DNA of 64,000 nt, taken from NCBI GenBank assembly GCA_000720845.1, contig JODU01000003.1, forward strand, positions 310,001 through 374,000, written 5' to 3'. The notes beneath the pieces are model-generated. The model ran no database searches and was not told the origin of the DNA. It worked only from the letters and a program-made list of their open reading frames with translations. The position numbers and the translations under genes are program-made. The number at the start of each line of letters is the position of its first letter. The first letter of the stretch is position 1. Below are positions 1-8,383 of this stretch, in pieces. This stretch comes from Kitasatospora aureofaciens. Its GTDB lineage: Bacteria; Actinomycetota; Actinomycetes; Streptomycetales; Streptomycetaceae.

Positions 1-191
1 CGGGCGCCGCCCTCACCGATGTGGCCGTTGTAGATGTAGTGGATGTCGCTGCCGCAGATCCCGGACGCGCGCGTACGCAGGACGACCTGGCCGTGGCCGG
101 CCCGGGGCCGGGGCGTCTCGCGCAGGTCGACGGTGCCGTCCCCCGGCAGGAAGGCGCCGGTCATCGTGGCGGTGCTGGAGGCTGTGCTCAT
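1..191 (-). CDS. Zinc-dependent alcohol/polyol dehydrogenase, N-terminal part
   Basis: Partial gene: only the first 63 codons are inside the window and the rest lies to the left of position 1. The N-terminus reads as a GroES-like domain of medium-chain zinc dehydrogenases, with the ICGSDIH motif that carries the first catalytic zinc Cys and the following His-bearing loop. This arrangement is typical of sorbitol, xylitol and threonine-type dehydrogenases. The start at 191 is preceded by GAGG at a normal distance. It follows the MFS transporter by 52 bp on the same strand, so the two probably form an operon that imports and oxidises a sugar alcohol. The exact substrate cannot be told from this fragment. 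Confidence 0.85.
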   Translation of the reverse strand, partial: MSTASSTATMTGAFLPGDGTVDLRETPRPRAGHGQVVLRTRASGICGSDIHYIYNGHIGEGGA

Positions 192-243
192 GTCGTTCCT
201 CGTTGCTTCGGGTACGGAGTGTCGGGGGAGGGGGCGCGGCCGG

Positions 244-1590
244 TCAGGACGCCTGGAGGTCCTTCGGCGCGAGGGAGACCGCCGGCGCGGGGCCACCGGT
301 GCGGCGCGACCCGGGGTCCTCGGGCACGTCCAGGTAGCGCCAGGTGAGCAGGGCGCCCGCCAGGTACATGCAGATGTAGACGATGACGACGCCGGTGTGG
401 CCCACGAGGGGGTCGACGACGGAGTACGTCAGGGGCCCGACGAAGGTGGACAGTCCGGCGGCGAGGCTGTAGATGCCCATGGCGTTGCCCTTGTCCTCCT
501 CGGGTACCAGGGACGGGAGCAGCGCGGACAGCGGGATGTACCCGGCGAGCATGATGCCGTAGACGACCGTGGCCAGCAGGGCGACGGCGTAGTTGCCGGG
601 GGCGAGCTGGGGCACCCAGTAGACGAGCGCCACGCCGAGCGCGCAGCCGACGCCGCCGGCCCAGGCGATGGTGGAGCGCCAGCCCAGCCGGTCGCTGATC
701 CGGCCGAAGAACGGGTCGGCGAGGATGCCGATGACGCCCATGAAGGTGACCAGGGCCAGGTACTTCGATTCGCTGATGCCGATGTCGTCGGTGAAGAACG
801 ACGGCAGGAAGACGAAGAACCCGAAGTACGGCGTCGTGTTGATCATCCGGACCACCGCGGCGATCCCGATGCGCGGATGGCGCTTGAGGACACTGACTCC
901 GCGCAGCAGTTCCGACCGGAAGGAGAAGTCCGGTGCCGTGGTGTCGACCATCGGCCGGGTGCCGCGGGCTTCCTTGACGGCGAAGGAGCCGATCGCCGCG
1001 CCCACCGCGACCAGCCCCAGGGACAGCCAGAAGGTGGAATAGGCCCCGACCAGGGGGATGCTGACGGCGGCGATGGCGGAGCCGATGGTGGGCAGCCCCG
1101 CGCTGTAGGCGAACCAGAACCAGCCGGCGGCGGAACCGCGCAGTTCCCTGCGGGCGGTGAGCTGGATCCACAGCAGGAACGCGTAGGCGAACAGCGGATA
1201 GGCGATGCCGCGCAGGCCGTAGAAGACGTAGACGAGTACCTGGTTCTCGCTGGGGAGGGCCAGGGTGAGGAAGAGGACCTCGAAGACGATCCAGAGCACC
1301 GCGCCGATCCGCATGACACGGCGCGGTCCCCATACGTTGGACAGGGCGCCGGAGAGCCAGGAGCCGAGGGCGACGAAGGCGCCGTAGACGCTGATGACGA
1401 GACCCGCGCCGGAGGAGGTGAAGCCGCTGTCGCGGAGGTACGGCTCCAGGTAGTTGGACTCCACGCCGTCACCGATCATGAAGATCAGGACCGCGACATA
1501 TCCCCACATCAGGGGGCGGGGGATGCCTATGCGCTCCACCCAGGGCAGCGCGCTGCGCGACACCGTCGGCGCGCCGGGGGCTGTGCTCAT
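244..1590 (-). CDS. MFS transporter, polyol permease (RbtT/DalT/CsbX-like)
   Basis: 448-residue integral membrane protein of the major facilitator superfamily with about 12 hydrophobic segments. The first segment contains WGYVAVLIFMIGDGVE, which resembles the start of the ribitol/arabitol permease group (RbtT, DalT, CsbX). ATG 1590 is chosen because AAGGAACTTCG sits just upstream; the open frame continues 30 codons further but without a ribosome site. The next gene downstream encodes a zinc polyol-type dehydrogenase, so the pair most likely takes up and oxidises a pentitol or hexitol. The MFS assignment is firm; the substrate class rests on family resemblance and context. Confidence 0.85.
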   Translation of the reverse strand: MSTAPGAPTVSRSALPWVERIGIPRPLMWGYVAVLIFMIGDGVESNYLEPYLRDSGFTSSGAGLVISVYGAFVALGSWLSGALSNVWGPRRVMRIGAVLWIVFEVLFLTLALPSENQVLVYVFYGLRGIAYPLFAYAFLLWIQLTARRELRGSAAGWFWFAYSAGLPTIGSAIAAVSIPLVGAYSTFWLSLGLVAVGAAIGSFAVKEARGTRPMVDTTAPDFSFRSELLRGVSVLKRHPRIGIAAVVRMINTTPYFGFFVFLPSFFTDDIGISESKYLALVTFMGVIGILADPFFGRISDRLGWRSTIAWAGGVGCALGVALVYWVPQLAPGNYAVALLATVVYGIMLAGYIPLSALLPSLVPEEDKGNAMGIYSLAAGLSTFVGPLTYSVVDPLVGHTGVVIVYICMYLAGALLTWRYLDVPEDPGSRRTGGPAPAVSLAPKDLQAS

Positions 1591-1651
1591 CGAAGTTCCT
1601 TCCTGGGCCCGGGGCAGGCCGGGGACGTAGCCGGAAGCGGCAAGCGCAGCC

Positions 1652-1680
1652 ATTAAATATGAATTAATCCGGGGTTTCAA
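1652..1680 (-). promoter_or_regulatory. Promoter with AT-rich palindrome for the polyol operon
   Basis: On the minus strand TTGAAA (1680-1675) and TTTAAT (1657-1652) are separated by 17 bp, a good housekeeping-sigma promoter. The -10 lies inside ATTAAATATGAATTAAT (1652-1668), an imperfect palindrome with ATTAA/TTAAT arms that stands out in this GC-rich DNA and could be an operator. No linked regulator is visible in the window. Confidence 0.5.
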
Positions 1681-1778
1681 TGGTGGCCCCGGTCACAGCG
1701 GGAAGACCGCCCCGTACCGGCGCAGTGCCGCGCTGTCACGCCCCTCGTCGGCCACGGGCTCGCATCGGGGGCTTCGCC

Positions 1779-2201
1779 TCAGCGGCTGGAGAGCCGCTCG
1801 TCGAGGGAGTCCGCGGCCTGCGAGGCGGCCCAGGAGGCCGGCAGGCGCAGGCCCTCCTCGGACGGCGAGCCGGGCTCGGCGGTATGGATCAGCAGGGTGA
1901 GGCCGGGCTCGGCGTCGACGGCCGAGCCGTGCCAGGAGAGGGTGAGGTCGCCGACGACGGAGTGGTGGAAGCGTTTGCTGTCGGTGCCGGTGCCGGTGCC
2001 GGTGCCGGTGCCGTGACGACGACGAACGCGGGCCCGGCGGTGACGGCGTCCAGGGTCCACAGAAGACTCTCGGGCGGCTCGCGCTGCTTGCCGCCCGCGC
2101 GGGGCCGGGCGGGCGAGCGCGTCGGAGCCCTCCTGGGCTTGGGTGAGGTGCAGCAGGTGGGCCCGTTCGACACATCTCGCCGACCGACGGCGAAGTCGCA
2201 C
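1779..2201 (-). pseudogene. Broken XRE-family regulator with MmyB-like C-terminal domain
   Basis: The last ~70 codons read like the C-terminal ligand-binding part of actinobacterial XRE/MmyB regulators: KRFHHSVVGDLTLSW, then LLIHTAEPGSPSEEGLRLPASWA. Upstream, the expected middle part appears only in pieces and in another frame (LLWTDAVTAG-like text around 2030-2090), with RAHLLHLTQA further up. The helix-turn-helix domain is missing. Where the frames meet, positions about 1982-2012 hold a perfect GGTGCC tandem repeat (about five copies), which probably marks the deletion or slippage. An intact relative is present at 46146-46988. No start codon with a ribosome site remains, so this is annotated as a decayed gene. 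Confidence 0.7.
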
Positions 2202-2241
2202 GGCTCAGTGCCGTCGGCCGGCCCTGAGGAGCCTCGACGTC

Positions 2242-2299
2242 CCGTGAGTGTCCTCTTGCGGAGGTCGGAGGGCGGGCCTGTGCAAGAGGACGCTCACGG
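2242..2299 (-). terminator. Hairpin downstream of the TerD-nuclease gene
   Basis: Arms CCGTGAGTGTCCTCTTGC (2242-2259) and GCAAGAGGACGCTCACGG (2282-2299) pair with one mismatch around a 22-base loop. It lies about 40 bp after the stop codon of the TerD-nuclease gene, with no T-run, as is common for streptomycete terminators. Confidence 0.6.
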
Positions 2300-2337
2300 C
2301 GGGCACAGGCGGCGTTGCTGCCATCTGCACCCGGGTG

Positions 2338-4401
2338 TCATCCGGCCGCCGTGCGTACCTTGGGCGGCGTCCGGCGTGTCGTAGGGGCGTCCAGGTGGAG
2401 GACGACGGTGGTGTAGAAGCGGTGCACGGCATCGTCCACGCTTCGGATGAAGCCGGTCTCGGCGTTGCCGCGGCCGCTCCCCATGCTCTTGAGCAGGGAC
2501 AGACGGAACCCAGTGATCTTGGCGTTGTTGTCCTTGGGGAGCAGGTCCGCCGGCTCGGGGCGCAGCCGCTCCAGGGTTCCGCGGGGGCCTGCGGCTTCGC
2601 TGTCGACGAGGGTTTCGACGTGCAGGTCCGCCGGTGCCTCGGCCAGGCGCCGGATGAGTCGCTTGGCCCAGCTCAGGGGGTAGCCCTGTTCGGAGGCCGG
2701 GATGTCGATGCCTGTGCGCAGCTTGCCGGTGCGGAGATCGGCGCTGACGGTCAGGACGCCGGGGGTGCCGTCGATGCGCAGGTCCGCTTGGAGCCGCCCG
2801 TTGAGGCAGAGCTGGTCGGCGAGGCGGTTTCGGCGCTCTTTGGGGTCCGTTCCGCGCTTGGCGCGCTGGACGGGCAGGACCTTCTGCCCGAGTTCGCCGC
2901 CGAGCCTCAGGCAGACCTGGCGGATGAGCCGCTCCCAGTTCTCGACCACTTCCAGTGCCCGGGCGTCGCCCTGGCAAAGGGTTTCGTCGTCGATCCCGTT
3001 GCGCACGGGGACCCATGCGGGCCCCATGTTCTGGAAGCCGTGGCAGCCTGAATTCTCGTGCTGCAGGTAGTGCAGCAGCTCCTGCAGAAGCCAGGCGTGC
3101 GCGGCGTTGCTCACGCCCTCGTGCCTGATCAGCATCTGCGCCTGGTGGGCGACTTCGGCCCAGGACAGGTGCCAGAGGGCGACCTTGTGCTTGCGTCGCT
3201 TGTCGATCTTGACGTCTACGAGCGGGCTGCCTTCCAGCGCGACGTCGTTCGTCAGCGTGATCACGGCCTCGTAACCTCGGCGCGCGGCGATGTCCATGTA
3301 CGCCTGCATCTGGTCGCCCTTGAGCGCGTTGCCATTGGTCTTCGTCTCGACCAGCGCGGTCCACAGCTTGCCGGCCCGCTCCACCCGGACCACCCCGTCC
3401 GGGCGCCGCGGACTGTCCCCATGCGGCAGAGAGACCTCCGTGAACGTCTCCATACGGCCCGCCGGAGCCCCGAACCCAGCGGTGAGCCTTCTGCTGAACT
3501 CCGGCACCTGCGCCATAACCGACAGCAGTACCGAGGTGGCGCGCATCTCACGGTCCCGGTCGCTCTTGAGCACCGAGACCGGGAAGAGCCTGGCCGACTT
3601 CCAGGAGTCGTTCTCCGCCAGGGTCTTCTTGACCGTCTTGGGGAGGGTGACCTTCTTCTTGGCGGTGCGAGGACGGGCGGCCGGCTTCTTCGGCTCGCGG
3701 GTTCCGTCCTCAGGTCGGCGAGGGGCGGGGACGGCTTCCAGCGACGCATGCCTGTCCGGCTTCTCGGTCGGCTTCTCGGGCGGCGCCAGAGCCGTCGCAT
3801 CCGCCTGCTCGCCGGCCTCCGTGCCGTCGAGCGTCGCTTCGGATTCTGCAGCCGCGTCGTCCTCGATGTCGACCCCGAAGTCGGTGGCCAGCCCGGCAAG
3901 CCCCGTTTCGTAGCCTTGCCCGACGGCACGGAACTTCCATCCCTCACCCCGCCGGTACAGCTCACCGAAGATGACTGCCGTCACGGAGCCGACGTTGGCG
4001 ACGGCGAACCGCAGGAGGCCCTCACCGGCCGCGTCGGCCAGCGTGATCCTCACGTCGTCCAGCTCACCGAATCCGGCCTCGCCGTATCTGCTCGCGGCGA
4101 CGACGATCCGGTCGATCCCGGACGGCACGGCGGTGAGGTCGAAACTGATTCGGTCCTCACTTCCGTCCGCCGTCGGCGTCTTGCCCAGGAGCTGCACGCT
4201 CCCGTCGGCGGCCACCGGATGGTTGTAGAAGTAGAAGTCGCCGTCGCTGCGCACCTTGCCGTTCGCGTCCAGTAGCAGGACCGACACATCCGCGTCGCCC
4301 TCACCGGTAGGGCTGGCCCAGCCCAGACTGACGATCACTGAACCGACGTCGTCACTCAGGTCCGCCAGGGCCACGTTCGAACCCATGATCATTTCCTGCA
4401 C
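2338..4401 (-). CDS. TerD-domain protein fused to a PD-(D/E)XK-like nuclease region
   Basis: 687-residue cytoplasmic protein. Residues ~1-185 form a TerD domain, the tellurite/stress fold that binds Ca2+: an N-terminal GSNVAL segment, a DADVS acidic motif, then RSDGDFYFYN. Residues ~186-265 are a Pro/Lys/Ala-rich linker. From ~270 a second domain has D335 (RRPDGVV), then E352 and K354 in LVETKTNG, followed by GDQMQAY; this spacing fits a PD-(D/E)XK nuclease core with a Q-x-x-Y-like helix. The C-terminal ~270 residues match nothing I recognise. GTG 4401 is chosen because AGGGGG precedes it by 4 bases; a longer form from GTG 4470 or a shorter one from ATG 4392 is possible. TerD proteins fused to nuclease-like domains are known from comparative genomics of Ter systems, but this gene has no terB/terC neighbours. 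TerD is secure; nuclease activity is inferred. Confidence 0.8.
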   Translation of the reverse strand: MQEMIMGSNVALADLSDDVGSVIVSLGWASPTGEGDADVSVLLLDANGKVRSDGDFYFYNHPVAADGSVQLLGKTPTADGSEDRISFDLTAVPSGIDRIVVAASRYGEAGFGELDDVRITLADAAGEGLLRFAVANVGSVTAVIFGELYRRGEGWKFRAVGQGYETGLAGLATDFGVDIEDDAAAESEATLDGTEAGEQADATALAPPEKPTEKPDRHASLEAVPAPRRPEDGTREPKKPAARPRTAKKKVTLPKTVKKTLAENDSWKSARLFPVSVLKSDRDREMRATSVLLSVMAQVPEFSRRLTAGFGAPAGRMETFTEVSLPHGDSPRRPDGVVRVERAGKLWTALVETKTNGNALKGDQMQAYMDIAARRGYEAVITLTNDVALEGSPLVDVKIDKRRKHKVALWHLSWAEVAHQAQMLIRHEGVSNAAHAWLLQELLHYLQHENSGCHGFQNMGPAWVPVRNGIDDETLCQGDARALEVVENWERLIRQVCLRLGGELGQKVLPVQRAKRGTDPKERRNRLADQLCLNGRLQADLRIDGTPGVLTVSADLRTGKLRTGIDIPASEQGYPLSWAKRLIRRLAEAPADLHVETLVDSEAAGPRGTLERLRPEPADLLPKDNNAKITGFRLSLLKSMGSGRGNAETGFIRSVDDAVHRFYTTVVLHLDAPTTRRTPPKVRTAAG

Positions 4402-4890
4402 AAAGCCCCCTGAACCCGGCGCACCCTGGGCATGCGAAGAATTCCAGCCCATCTGTCTCTTGCGCGACACAAGTGACGGGTCGCGCGGGAAACTGTAGTA
4501 CGCACCGAACGCGATCGTGGAAGTTTCGTGAAGCCGGAGGTGTCACAGCATTTTCCGGCACTGAATCGTGTATGCGACCAACCGGTACCGCGCCATGGTT
4601 GCGAGCGCGTCATACGGTGCGGAGGGCGAGCAGGCCGGTCGCCGTTGCTGAAGTGCCCGCCGCCAGCGGGGCCTTGGCGCCATTGCTGTCGATCGCGTAC
4701 GACAGCGCATCTCTCGCCGCGCGACAGATCCACCATCGTGGAGGTACCCGTGGTGAAGATTCCGTCAACCGCTGCCAGCCCGTCGCCGATTCCGGTGCCA
4801 TGAACAGGCAGAGCGGTTCCTCTCATGATGAGCGGCCTTCGTCGTCACGGGGGCCACGGGGTGTCGGTGGCGGGAGCTACAGTCGCTGGT
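4402..4890. other. Intergenic region without a supported gene
   Basis: About 490 bp between the divergent TerD-nuclease and DUF1963 genes. Short frames exist on both strands but none has streptomycete third-position bias with a ribosome site or recognisable protein. On the minus strand TACAGT near 4493-4498 is a possible -10 for the TerD gene. On the plus strand TACAGT (4878-4883) lies 7 bases before GTG 4891. Base composition is less GC-rich than the flanks. Confidence 0.5.
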
Positions 4891-5736
4891 GTGACGGATG
4901 ACGAGCTTCGAGGAATGCTGCTTCCCTTTCGTACGCGGGCAGTTGAGCAGGGGTACCCGTGGGAGGACATAGACCCGCTGCCGGCTGAAGAGGTGGACCG
5001 GTGGATCGGCCACGTCCGGCCCTGCACGGTCCTCACCAGCGGCGGAGACGGACCGGTCGCGGGCAGGTTCGGCGGGCCGCTGCTGCTGCCCGCCGAGATC
5101 CCGGACCCCGAGCACCCGTACCTCGCTTCCGTCGACTTCGCCGCCCTGCCGAAGGACGCGACGGACCTCCCTCTGCCGCCCGACGGACGCCTGCTGCTCT
5201 TCGCCTCACTCGATGAAACGGACGGCGACGGCAATTGCGGCCAGGCCATTTACGTCCCGGCCGGCACACCGGTCGAGGAACGCGACAAGAACACCTGGAA
5301 CGGCTACCCCGGCGACGACCACTACCAGAAGATCGTTGATTCGTACCCGCAGGGCGAGTTGAGAGCCAGAACCGAACCAGACCTGCCGTACCACTCACTT
5401 CCCGGGTTTCCGCACGCAGACGAGCTGGTCACCGTCTGGTGCGACACCTCTGACAGAAGAGGGCATCTGCAGATCGGCGGATACGCGGACCAGGAGGACT
5501 CCGACCCGGACCCGCTGGAAATCGTCGCGAGCTGCGCCGTCCGACAGGCGAACCGGGGGCATTGGGGCGGCGATGAGCCGGTGTCGGGCGCAGTCGAGGA
5601 CTGGGTCCTGCTGGCCCACTGGAACCCGCACATCAGTGATCGGGAAGGCGCGGACGTCCAGTGGGGAATCCAGCGCGCGGACCTGGAGGCCCGTCGCTTC
5701 GACCGTACCTTCAGCACCGTCTACTGGAATCCCTGA
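4891..5736 (+). CDS. DUF1963 (YwqG-like) domain protein
   Basis: 281-residue soluble protein. Typical DUF1963 features are seen: FGGPLLLPAEIPDPEHPYLASVDFAALP, split here as FGGPLLLP then YLASVDFAALP, a RLLLFASLDE strand, and PHADELVTVW and WVLLAHWNPH in the C-terminal half. Members of this family are common in Streptomyces and have no settled function. GTG 4891 is chosen because TACAGT stands 7 bases upstream, the usual layout of a leaderless streptomycete transcript; an in-frame start further up (4861 or 4825) cannot be excluded. The gene sits between a TerD-nuclease gene and an IS110 remnant. Confidence 0.75.
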   Translation: MTDDELRGMLLPFRTRAVEQGYPWEDIDPLPAEEVDRWIGHVRPCTVLTSGGDGPVAGRFGGPLLLPAEIPDPEHPYLASVDFAALPKDATDLPLPPDGRLLLFASLDETDGDGNCGQAIYVPAGTPVEERDKNTWNGYPGDDHYQKIVDSYPQGELRARTEPDLPYHSLPGFPHADELVTVWCDTSDRRGHLQIGGYADQEDSDPDPLEIVASCAVRQANRGHWGGDEPVSGAVEDWVLLAHWNPHISDREGADVQWGIQRADLEARRFDRTFSTVYWNP

Positions 5737-5774
5737 CCGGGCTCGGTGGGCGGCGGCCCTGGGATTGCTGGAGG

Positions 5775-6279
5775 CCATCAGATGTGGGATGTGCGCCGGG
5801 GCGGGTACCCGAGCTCGCCAAGGACTCCGCGGTCAAGGCCCGCACCCAGGCGATCAACCAGCTCAAGGCCGTCCTGGTCATCGCCGACCCCGCCCTGCCG
5901 GAACGAATGTCGAGCCTCGGTAACGCCGAGCTGTTCCCCCCTGCGCGCGCCTCGGCCCACCCAACAGAGGGGGAGACGAGGACGAAGTGGCCCAGGCCAC
6001 CCACATGACGTTGCGCATGCTGGCCGAGCGCATCGAACAGCTCGCCGCGCAGATCAATGAGCTGAACCAACGCCTGACCCGGTTCGTCGAGCACCACGCA
6101 CCGCATCGTCGTCCCCCGGCCGCGCCACGACCCGCGCACCCAGGCGTACTACGAATGCCGCACCGGGAGGGCAGACCCGACGTGAGGGCATCCGATGCCT
6201 TGAGCGATACGCCGCCCGCGAGGTCTTCAACCTGGTCAGACCGGTGCCCCGCACCCCCGCGTTTCAGGACCGTCTGTGA
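5775..6279 (+). pseudogene. IS110-family transposase remnant
   Basis: Pieces of an IS110-type transposase lie in order but in different frames. Around 5806-5945 is AKDSAVKARTQAINQLKAVL, matching the conserved middle helix. Around 5983-6105 is a coiled-coil-like HMTLRMLAERIEQLAAQI. Around 6105-6170 is DPRTQAYYECRT, and around 6180-6279 is IRCLERYAAREVFNLVRP. The N-terminal DEDD nuclease region and the central serine-containing transposase_20 domain are missing. At least three frame changes are needed to join the pieces. No element ends were found. This is a dead element marking old insertion or rearrangement next to the TerD and pcaL genes. Confidence 0.75.
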
Positions 6280-6299
6280 TACGTGAGAGGGTCTGGGGC

Positions 6300-7643
6300 G
6301 TGAGTGAGACGCCACCGAACACCCTGCAATACCGCTTCGACGGGCCAGAAGACGCACCGGTCCTGATCCTCGGTCCCTCACTGGGTACCACATGGCACAT
6401 GTGGGACCGGCAGGTGCCCGAGCTGGCTCAGCAGTGGCGGGTCTTCCGCTACGACCTGCCCGGACACGGTGGAGCCCCGGCCCACCCGGCGGGCTCCGTC
6501 GCGGAACTCACCACACGTCTGCTGGCCACCCTCGACGGACTCGGCGTGCAGCGCTTCGGGTACGCCGGCTGCGCGTTCGGCGGCGCCGTCGGCATCGAGC
6601 TGGCCCTGCGCCACCCGGAGCGCGTGGCCTCGCTCGCGCTGATCGCCGCCTCGCCCCGGTTCGGCACGGCCGACGAGTTCCGCCAGCGCGGCGTGATCGT
6701 GCGCACCAACGGGCTCGACCCCATCGCCCGCAGTTCCCCGGAGCGCTGGTTCACCGGCGGGTACGCGGCCGCCCAGCCCGCGATCACCGAGTGGGCCGTG
6801 CAGATGGTGCGGACCACCGACCCCGGCTGCTACATCTCGGCCTGCGAGGCCCTCGCCGCCTTCGACGTCCGCGGCGAACTCGGCCGGGTCGGCGTCCCCA
6901 CCCTGGTCCTCGTCGGCTCCGACGACCAGGTCACCGGCCCCGCCGAGGCCCGCACCCTGGTCGCCGGCATCCCCGACGCCCGCCTCGCGGTCGTCCCCGG
7001 CGCCTCCCACCTGGTCCCGGTCGAGCAGCCCGCGGCCGTCACCGACCTGCTGGTGCGGCACTTCACCACCGCCTGGCAGACGCCCCACGACGCCACCGCC
7101 ACCGGCCAGGTCCCCGTCCCGGTCCACCCCGCCGCACACCCGGTCCCGGTCGCCGGGCCCGCCGCCGCGCCCGTCCAGCCGGTGGCGGCCCAGCCGCCGC
7201 AGACGGCGCCCATCGCCGAGATCGCCCCGGCACCCGTCGTACCGCCGCAGGCCCAGGGGCGGCCCGATCCGTACGACGCGGGGCTCAAGGTGCGCCGCGA
7301 GGTCCTCGGCGACGGGCACGTCGACCAGGCGCTCGCGCAGGCGGACGAGTTCTCCGGGGACTTCCAGGAGTTCCTCACCCGGTACGCGTGGGGCGAGGTC
7401 TGGGACCGGCCGGGCCTCGACCGGCGCTCCCGCAGCTGTGTCACCCTCACCGCCCTCGTCGCCGGCGGCCACCTGGACGAGCTGGCGCCCCATCTCAGGG
7501 CCGCCCTGCGCAACGGCCTCACCCCGGGCGAGATCAAGGAAGTACTGCTCCAGGCGGCCGTCTACTGCGGCGTGCCGGCCGCGAACGGGGCGTTCCGGGT
7601 CGCCCAGCAGGTCATCCGCGAGGAGACGACACCACCGGAGTGA
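6300..7643 (+). CDS. pcaL: 3-oxoadipate enol-lactonase / 4-carboxymuconolactone decarboxylase fusion
   Basis: 447 residues with two domains. Residues ~10-265 are an alpha/beta hydrolase of the PcaD type (enol-lactone hydrolysis); ~330-440 are a PcaC-type carboxymuconolactone decarboxylase (RSRSCVTLTALVAGG then GLTPGEIKEVLLQ). A Pro/Ala-rich linker joins them. This fusion is the actinobacterial PcaL of the beta-ketoadipate pathway for protocatechuate. The acid (VLVGSDDQVTGP) and histidine (GASHLVPVEQP) of the hydrolase triad are present, but the nucleophile elbow reads GCAFGG, with Ala92 where the Ser of GxSxGG is expected. The gene stands alone, without pcaGH, pcaB or pcaIJ beside it. GTG 6300 starts the conserved protein; a frame from 6276 overlaps the IS remnant. 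Confidence 0.85.
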   Translation: MSETPPNTLQYRFDGPEDAPVLILGPSLGTTWHMWDRQVPELAQQWRVFRYDLPGHGGAPAHPAGSVAELTTRLLATLDGLGVQRFGYAGCAFGGAVGIELALRHPERVASLALIAASPRFGTADEFRQRGVIVRTNGLDPIARSSPERWFTGGYAAAQPAITEWAVQMVRTTDPGCYISACEALAAFDVRGELGRVGVPTLVLVGSDDQVTGPAEARTLVAGIPDARLAVVPGASHLVPVEQPAAVTDLLVRHFTTAWQTPHDATATGQVPVPVHPAAHPVPVAGPAAAPVQPVAAQPPQTAPIAEIAPAPVVPPQAQGRPDPYDAGLKVRREVLGDGHVDQALAQADEFSGDFQEFLTRYAWGEVWDRPGLDRRSRSCVTLTALVAGGHLDELAPHLRAALRNGLTPGEIKEVLLQAAVYCGVPAANGAFRVAQQVIREETTPPE

Positions 7644-7687
7644 GCCCGGCGGGCCTGGAGGGGGCACCCGGCGGCAGGATGGAGGGC

Positions 7688-8323
7688 ATGAAGCTCACCA
7701 AGAAGTCGCACGCCTGCGTCCGCCTCGAGAAGGACGGGCAGACACTCGTCCTGGACCCCGGCGGGTTCAGCGAGGAGGACGCCGCCCTCGGCGCGGACGC
7801 GATCCTCGTCACCCACGAGCACCCGGACCACTTCGACGAGCTGCGGCTGCGCGCCGCCATGGAGGACAACCCGGCCGCCGCGATCTGGACGCTGAAGTCG
7901 GTCGCGGAGAAGATCTCGGCGGCGTTCCCGGGCCGCGTCCACACCGTCGGCCACGGCGACACCTTCACCGCCGCCGGCTTCGACGTACAGGTCCACGGGG
8001 AGCTGCACGCGGTGATCCACCCGGACATCCCGCGCGTCACCAACGTCGGCTTCCTCGTGGACGGCGGCAAGGTCTTCCACCCCGGCGACGCCCTCACCGT
8101 CCCCGACCACCCGGTCGAGACCCTGATGCTGCCGGTCATGGCCCCCTGGAACAAGATCGCCGAGGTCATCGAGTACGTCCGCGAGGTCGGGCCGCGCCGT
8201 GCCTACGACATCCACGACGCGCTCCTCACCGACCTCGCCCGCCCGATCTACGACCGTCAGATCGGCGAGCTGGGCGGCTCCGAGCACCTGCGGCTGACGC
8301 CGGGCGACTCCGCGCGGGTGTGA
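7688..8323 (+). CDS. MBL-fold metal-dependent hydrolase
   Basis: 211-residue cytoplasmic protein. It starts with MKLTKKSHACVRLEKDG and carries the metallo-beta-lactamase signature THEHPDHFDE (HxHxDH-type), a downstream HPGDA acid, and a final histidine near AYDIHDALLT. It resembles the L-ascorbate-6-phosphate-lactonase/UlaG-like branch used for small hydrolases of unknown substrate. ATG 7688 is the conserved start; an ATG three codons earlier at 7679 is also possible. It lies 44 bp after pcaL on the same strand and could be cotranscribed with it. Confidence 0.85.
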   Translation: MKLTKKSHACVRLEKDGQTLVLDPGGFSEEDAALGADAILVTHEHPDHFDELRLRAAMEDNPAAAIWTLKSVAEKISAAFPGRVHTVGHGDTFTAAGFDVQVHGELHAVIHPDIPRVTNVGFLVDGGKVFHPGDALTVPDHPVETLMLPVMAPWNKIAEVIEYVREVGPRRAYDIHDALLTDLARPIYDRQIGELGGSEHLRLTPGDSARV

Positions 8324-8383
8324 GACCCGGGGCCGGACCCCGGGCGGGACCGGTTGCCAGTCCCGCCCGGTAGGTTGTGGGAC

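Noticed and set aside
43..1656. 537-codon plus-strand frame over the MFS gene
   Set aside because: Shadow of the minus-strand transporter; acidic/Gly-rich shadow composition with no membrane segments or family.
4610..4801. Short minus-strand frame upstream of the TerD gene
   Set aside because: No ribosome site, no family resemblance and no third-position GC bias.
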